A DNA stretch of 17,367 nucleotides from Nocardioides sp. GTDB taxonomy: Bacteria; Actinomycetota; Actinomycetes; Propionibacteriales; Nocardioidaceae. Position numbers and translations under genes: made by a program. Under the pieces are notes generated by a model that saw only the letters and a list, made by a program, of their open reading frames with translations, did no database searches and was not told where the DNA came from. Below are positions 13,067 through 17,367 of this stretch, piece after piece. Location: positions 5,435 to 22,801 of the forward strand of contig DOWL01000103.1 of assembly GCA_003519585.1 (NCBI GenBank). Direction: 5' to 3'. The stretch's first letter is position 1. Every line of letters starts with the position of its first letter.

Positions 13067-13108
13067 TTTCCGGTCCAGCGTTTCCGGTCCGGTGTCTCCG
13101 GTCCGGAT
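13067..13108. repeat. 14-bp tandem repeat, 3 copies, after recD
   Basis: Units at 13067, 13081 and 13095 share TTTCCGGTCC (TCTCCGGTCC in the third) followed by a variable 4-mer (agcg, ggtg, ggat). The last base belongs to the recD stop codon. The array lies about 25 nt upstream of the ACT gene's -10 element, where an activator or repressor could bind. Confidence 0.75.
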
Positions 13109-14913
13109 CAGGGTGCGGACTCAGTCGCCAGCCGCTGGCGGAGGCCGGTCGCACGGAGGGCGCGGCGCTCGATGGCGGCGCGTACGTCGTCGGGCGAGCC
13201 GACCACCACGACCCGCTCGCGGGCCCGGGTGATCGCGGTGTAGAAGAGCTCGCGGGTGAGCAGCCGCGACTCGGGAGGCGGCAGGATCACGACCACCTCG
13301 TCGGCCTGCGAGCCCTGGCTCTTGTGGATGGTGAGCGCATGCATCGTCTCGACCTGACCGAGCCGGCCGGTGGCGAGGTCGAGCCGACCACTGCTGCCGG
13401 CGACGGCGGCCCGCAGGGCGCGACCTGGCACCCCGTTCGGTGGCCGGACCGCAACACCGGTGTCGCCGTTGTAGACGCCGAGGCCGTAGTCGTTGGCGGT
13501 CACCAGGAGCGGGCGGCCGGCGTACCAGACGGCGTAGAGCGGCTCGCCGGTCTCCTCGCCGAGCCAGCGCTCCACCTGGGTGTTCCAGTGGCGTACGCCG
13601 AAGGGGCCCTCGCGGTGGGCGCAGAGCAGCCGTTGGCGGTCGAGCAGTTCGAGCGCCCGGTCGGCGTGGCCCTCCTCGGCGGCCCGGAGCACGTCGAGCG
13701 CATGGGGCACGACGAGCTCGCGCACCCGAGCGGCTGGGTCGTCGACGTCGATCAGTGCGACGTGCTCGCCGCCGGCCGCCAGCAACTCGACGGCCCGCTC
13801 CGGATCGCCGGACCGGACCGCCTCGGCCAGGGCGCCGATCGACTCGCCGAAGCGATGGGACGTGACCAGGGCGGCCACCCCGATGCGGGTCTTCTCCTGA
13901 ACCGTCTCGACCAGGTCGGCGAGCACCGCCCCGGCCTCGACCGAGGCCAGCTGGAACGGGTCACCGACCAGGAACAGCCGACTGCCGGGCCGCACCGCCT
14001 CGAGCAGCCGAGCCATCATCGTCAGCGAGACCATCGAGGTCTCGTCGACCACCACGACGTCGTGGGGCAGCCGGTTGTCGCGATGATGCCGAAACCTCGA
14101 CGAGGTGTCCGGCCGGGCTCCGAGGAGCCGGTGCAGCGTGACGGCCCGCACGCCGGCCAGCCGACGGCGGTCGGCCTCGGGCAGCCGGGCCACCTCCTCC
14201 TCGACCGCCTGCTGCAGGCGGGCGGCGGCCTTCCCGGTGGGCGCGGCGAGGGCGATCCGGATCGGCGGATCGCCCGCGAGCTCGCCCTGCTCGGCACAGA
14301 GGGCGAGCAGGGCGGCCACCGTCGTGGTCTTGCCGGTGCCGGGCCCGCCGGTCAGCACGGTGGTGGCCCGGCCGAGCGCGACCCGCGCGGCGGCGCGTTG
14401 CTCGTCGTAGCCCTCGGCCGGGAAGACGCGGTCGAGCGCCCGGCCCAGCCACGCCTCGTCGGGCGCGGTGACTCCCGCGGGGCGCCCGACCAGGTCGGCA
14501 TGGACCTGCTCCTCCTCGCGCCAGTAGCGATCGAGGTAGAGCAGCCGCACCCCGCCGTGCTCCAACAGGCGGAGCACGGGAGTGGGCGAGGTGAGCAGCG
14601 GGCTCGCGGCGACGGCGGCGTGCCAGGCCTCGACCTCGGGCCAGGCGACCGCGACCTCGCTGTCGGTGAGATCACCGGAGACGGTGGCCAGGTCGACGCA
14701 GACCGAGCCCCCGCGCACCGCCCGCACCACGAAGGCCACTGCCAATGCCACGAGCTCCGACTCGTCGCCACCGAGAGCGCAGAGCCGGAGGGCTACGTGT
14801 ACGTCCGCGACGTCAAGCACGCCGGCGGCGTTGAAGGAGCGCAGCAGCCCGGTGGCCGCGTGGGCGAGGCGCGGGTCATGCGGGTCGTCTAGCTCCGGTG
14901 TCGTCAGGGTCAC
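13108..14913 (-). CDS. recD: Exodeoxyribonuclease V (RecBCD) subunit alpha
   Basis: 601 residues, close to other actinobacterial RecD proteins. It is the 5'-3' SF1B helicase of the RecBCD break-processing complex. Motifs in order: an N-terminal RecB-interacting region (1-165), Walker A GGPGTGKT (189-196, Lys195), motif Ia with APTGKAAARL (224-233), Walker B VVVDETSM (287-294), motif III VGDPFQLASVEAG (316-328), then near the end LTIHKSQGSQADEVVVI and FYTAITRARERVVVVG (motifs V and VI). All motifs look intact. The GTG start at 14913 overlaps the recB stop (GTGA, 14910-14913), so recD is translationally coupled to recB. The usual recC-recB-recD order fits, with recC expected beyond the right edge. 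Confidence 0.95.
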   Translation of the reverse strand: MTLTTPELDDPHDPRLAHAATGLLRSFNAAGVLDVADVHVALRLCALGGDESELVALAVAFVVRAVRGGSVCVDLATVSGDLTDSEVAVAWPEVEAWHAAVAASPLLTSPTPVLRLLEHGGVRLLYLDRYWREEEQVHADLVGRPAGVTAPDEAWLGRALDRVFPAEGYDEQRAAARVALGRATTVLTGGPGTGKTTTVAALLALCAEQGELAGDPPIRIALAAPTGKAAARLQQAVEEEVARLPEADRRRLAGVRAVTLHRLLGARPDTSSRFRHHRDNRLPHDVVVVDETSMVSLTMMARLLEAVRPGSRLFLVGDPFQLASVEAGAVLADLVETVQEKTRIGVAALVTSHRFGESIGALAEAVRSGDPERAVELLAAGGEHVALIDVDDPAARVRELVVPHALDVLRAAEEGHADRALELLDRQRLLCAHREGPFGVRHWNTQVERWLGEETGEPLYAVWYAGRPLLVTANDYGLGVYNGDTGVAVRPPNGVPGRALRAAVAGSSGRLDLATGRLGQVETMHALTIHKSQGSQADEVVVILPPPESRLLTRELFYTAITRARERVVVVGSPDDVRAAIERRALRATGLRQRLATESAP

Positions 14914-17367
14914 GAGGCACCGTCCAGGAGATCGGACAGCGCGGTCACGAGCGCGACGGGTGGCTGCCAGGAGAAGACGCCCGTGGGGTGCCCGTCCTCT
15001 TCTGGCGTGTCCGGGCCGCACATCCCGCGCACGTAGAGGTAGAGCACACCGCCGAGATGCACGGCCGGGTCGTAGCCCGGCTGGCGCCACCGCAGGTAAC
15101 GGTGTGCGACGACGACGTAGAGGAGTGCCTGGAGCGGGTAGTCGGAATGGAGCATCGCCTCGACCAGGCGCCCGCGGGAGTACGCCGCCGCGGTCAGTGG
15201 CTGGTCAGCCGGACCGAGCCAGTTGGTCTTGTAGTCGACGACCAGGTAGCGCGGACCCGGAAGGCGGAGCACCACGTCGATCGAGCCGGACAGGTAGCCA
15301 CGCAGCGACTGGCTACCCAGCCCGGGAGTGCGGAGTCGGTCGGCGTAGGGCTGCAGCGGGTCGGCCGGAGGGAGGTGTTCGGCGAGGAGCGCGCCGACAT
15401 CGGCCAGGGTCACGTCGACGCCCAGCGACCGGTCGCCACCCGCGAGCGGGATCTCGAAGTCGAGCTCGCAGAGCCGGTCGGCGAGCCCGATCCCGCCGAG
15501 CGTGAGCCCATCGGCCAACGGACCGAGCGAGGTGTGATGGAGCGGGACCAATGCTGCGGCCAGCTCCGCCGGCGCGGTGTCGACCGGCCACCAGAGCCGC
15601 TGCTCCTCGACGTGCCGAAGCAGCTCGGCCTCGAGGTCGGCAGCATCGGGGTCGGCGACCTCGAGCACGCCGTGCACCAGGGATCCGAACGCGGCTCCCG
15701 ACGACAGCGCGGCCATCGGCGACGCCATCGACGTCGACTCGTCGCTCGCGACGACGAGCTGGGCCGGCTCGGCCGCCGACTCGTCGGCCAGCTCGTCGGC
15801 CAGTTCGTCGTCGCGCGCCGACAGCTCCGGCTCGGAGGTGACGCCGCCGGACTCCTCGGCCGCGCGGACCAGGGCGGAGTAGGAGGTACGCCGCCAGTCG
15901 GTGTCGATGGACCGGTCGAAGACCCGGACCGCCATCCCCTTCGGTGCGCGGCTCGGCGGCGGCTCAGGGATGTCCGAGGCGGGCTCGGCACGCTCGAGGT
16001 GCGGCCCGCCCGCCTGCTCCCACTTGCGGAGATGGTCGAGGACGGAGGCGTCGTCGACCTTGGGCTGTAGCGAGTCGGGCACCAACGCCTGGTTGAGCAC
16101 CCGTCCGCGCAGCAGCCGGGAGAGCCCGCCGTTGACCTCGTCCCACGAGGGAGCCCACCACGCCACGACCTGCGACTGGGCTCGGGTGAGCGCGACGTAG
16201 GTGAGCCGGATGTCGTCGCCGGCCATCTCCGCGCGACCCTGGGCGCTCACGGCGGCGTATCCGGGCGCGGACGAGCCACCGATGTCGAGACACCGGGTGC
16301 CGTCGGGCTCGTGGTAGAGCACCGCCTCTCCGAGCCGGACGTTGCGGTTGAACGCGAAGGGCAGGTAGACGAGGGGGTACTGCAGCCCCTTGCTCACCCA
16401 GACCGTCATGATCTGGACTGCAGCGGCATCGCTGTCGAGCCGTCGGTTGCGCTCGGCCGCACCGGCCCGCTCCTGCCGTTGGTCGCGCAGCCACTGCAGC
16501 AGCGCCGGCAGGCCGAGTCCGTCGCGATGGGACACCTCGTGCAGCAGTTGGGTGAGGTGCTCGACGTCGGTGAGGTGACGCTCGCCGCCGCGCCAGGCCA
16601 GCACCCGCTCGGCCATCCCGGCGACGTACGCCGCTTCGAGCACGGCCGCGATGCCGCGCGCCCGCGCATGGTCTGCCCACCGCCGCAGCGTGTCGGAGAC
16701 GTCGTCGGTCAGCTCCGTCTCCGTGGCCAGCTCGGCGGCGGTGCGGCCGAAGAACATGGTCGCGGCGGCGGCGCGTACGAGGCCGGTCCGCCCCGGCTGC
16801 TCGAACGCCTCCAGCAGGCACTGCCAGTCGGCCGCGGCCCGGGACGCGAACACGTCGGTGTCCCCGGTATAGACGGCGGGAACGCCTGCCGCGGCCAGCG
16901 CGTCTCGACAGGCTCGGGCATCGCGATGGCTCTCCACGATGACCGCGACGTCGCGAGCCCGGATCGGTCGCGTGGCGGTGCCGTCGCGGTAGGTCGCGGC
17001 GGAGGCGAGCAGCGCCTTCACGTCGGCCGCAAGATCGGCCGCGATGAAAGGGCGCAGGTCGTCCATCGGGATGGTGCGGGTGCCGCGCACGCCGAGCGCA
17101 TCGCGCCCGACCACGCGCAACCGGAATGGGTCGTTGCACGGCGCACCCGACAGCCGGTGCTCCTGCTGGCGCGCCGCCACCGGTCGCACCACGATGTCGT
17201 CGTGGCCCAGGGCGGCGCCGTTGAGGACCGTCAGCAACCGCCGCACCAGGGGCTGGTCGCTGCGGTAGTTGGTGTCGAGGGTGAGCAGGGCGTCGGCCCG
17301 CTCACGGGCGCGGAGATAGGTGACGACGTCGCCACCCCGGAAGGCGTAGATCGCCTGCTTGGGGTCG
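14910..17367 (-). CDS. recB: Exodeoxyribonuclease V (RecBCD) subunit beta, 3' part
   Basis: The frame is open from the right edge to TGA at 14910-14912, giving 818 residues of a protein usually near 1100; the Walker A region lies outside. At the edge it reads DPKQAIYAFRGGD and then LDTNYRSDQPLV, both typical of RecB. Later helicase motifs are TVWVSKGLQYPLVYLPF (an unusual V in place of the K of HKSKG) and RLTYVALTRAQSQV. The C-terminal nuclease domain contains FGSLVHGVLE, GSID (Asp codon near 15276-15278), VVDYKTNWLG (Asp codon 15234-15236, Lys 15228-15230) and the YPLQALLY QxxxY motif, so its DNA-cutting site appears intact. RecB is the 3'-5' helicase and nuclease of RecBCD. Confidence 0.95.
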   Translation of the reverse strand, partial: DPKQAIYAFRGGDVVTYLRARERADALLTLDTNYRSDQPLVRRLLTVLNGAALGHDDIVVRPVAARQQEHRLSGAPCNDPFRLRVVGRDALGVRGTRTIPMDDLRPFIAADLAADVKALLASAATYRDGTATRPIRARDVAVIVESHRDARACRDALAAAGVPAVYTGDTDVFASRAAADWQCLLEAFEQPGRTGLVRAAAATMFFGRTAAELATETELTDDVSDTLRRWADHARARGIAAVLEAAYVAGMAERVLAWRGGERHLTDVEHLTQLLHEVSHRDGLGLPALLQWLRDQRQERAGAAERNRRLDSDAAAVQIMTVWVSKGLQYPLVYLPFAFNRNVRLGEAVLYHEPDGTRCLDIGGSSAPGYAAVSAQGRAEMAGDDIRLTYVALTRAQSQVVAWWAPSWDEVNGGLSRLLRGRVLNQALVPDSLQPKVDDASVLDHLRKWEQAGGPHLERAEPASDIPEPPPSRAPKGMAVRVFDRSIDTDWRRTSYSALVRAAEESGGVTSEPELSARDDELADELADESAAEPAQLVVASDESTSMASPMAALSSGAAFGSLVHGVLEVADPDAADLEAELLRHVEEQRLWWPVDTAPAELAAALVPLHHTSLGPLADGLTLGGIGLADRLCELDFEIPLAGGDRSLGVDVTLADVGALLAEHLPPADPLQPYADRLRTPGLGSQSLRGYLSGSIDVVLRLPGPRYLVVDYKTNWLGPADQPLTAAAYSRGRLVEAMLHSDYPLQALLYVVVAHRYLRWRQPGYDPAVHLGGVLYLYVRGMCGPDTPEEDGHPTGVFSWQPPVALVTALSDLLDGAS

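Noticed and set aside
12562..14892. 776-codon plus-strand open frame opposite recD
   Set aside because: It is antisense to an intact recD with all helicase motifs; the translation is repetitive His/Gly/Arg-rich, as expected for a shadow frame.
13108..17367. recB/recD as a novel helicase-nuclease defence system
   Set aside because: Motifs, sizes, gene order and the GTGA overlap match ordinary chromosomal recCBD.
1..17367. tRNA, rRNA, CRISPR arrays, IS elements or prophage genes
   Set aside because: I found no cloverleaf-like sequence in the gaps, no regularly spaced long repeats, and no transposase, integrase or phage structural motifs.

Overview
The window is very GC-rich with strong third-position G/C bias, densely packed genes, GTG starts and several starts that lack a Shine-Dalgarno sequence. 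Together with menB, an F420-type (DDN-like) reductase, an LppX-like lipoprotein, an MMPL transporter and a recB-recD pair, this points to the chromosome of an actinobacterium. Nocardioidaceae or a relative is my guess; no rRNA or tRNA is present to settle it. No prophage, IS element, CRISPR array or large island is visible, and no stretch longer than 300 bases lacks a gene.

Layout. (1) 1-190 is the tail of a GH13-type (TreZ-like) enzyme, followed by a 10-bp tandem repeat. (2) 237-2395 holds an HxlR/DUF24 regulator overlapping an LppX-like lipoprotein gene by ATGA, divergent from a quinone-oxidoreductase-like MDR gene. This is the usual layout of thiol/quinone-stress switches. (3) 2402-2476 is a long, nearly perfect hairpin between convergent genes. 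(4) 2483-5535 is an MMPL transporter divergent from a TetR regulator; the gap carries three copies of a 10-mer over a consensus-like promoter. (5) 8261 down to 5536 is a codirectional minus-strand run: MerR regulator with a helical C-terminal domain, SAM methyltransferase, sirtuin deacylase, secreted HAD phosphatase. (6) 8369-9145 is a cupin gene convergent with, and overlapping, a DUF4395 membrane protein gene. (7) 9200-9524 is a small scar: a chimeric ORF joining a DUF3800 N-terminus to an addiction-module-like segment, flanked by a 12-bp duplication and a perfect hairpin. (8) 9632-12377 holds menB divergent from an MFS transporter, then a DDN-family F420 oxidoreductase gene, closed by a 26-bp perfect palindrome. 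(9) 12426-17367 holds, on the minus strand, an ACT-domain protein, recD and the 3' part of recB, which runs off the right edge; recC is expected beyond it.

The most notable signals are regulatory. The merR gene has a TTGCGG-19 bp-TACCGT promoter with a perfect dyad inside the long spacer, the classic MerR target layout, and this fixes its start codon. The same gene has a strong in-frame internal ribosome site at the domain boundary, suggesting a second product made of the C-terminal domain alone. Three genes without Shine-Dalgarno sequences (HAD, menB, ACT) have a TANNNT hexamer ending exactly 7 nt before the start codon, as expected for leaderless mRNAs. I see no convincing complete, wholly new multi-gene system. 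The best candidates for new biology are the MerR-helical-domain sensor with its operon and the DUF3800/antitoxin scar.
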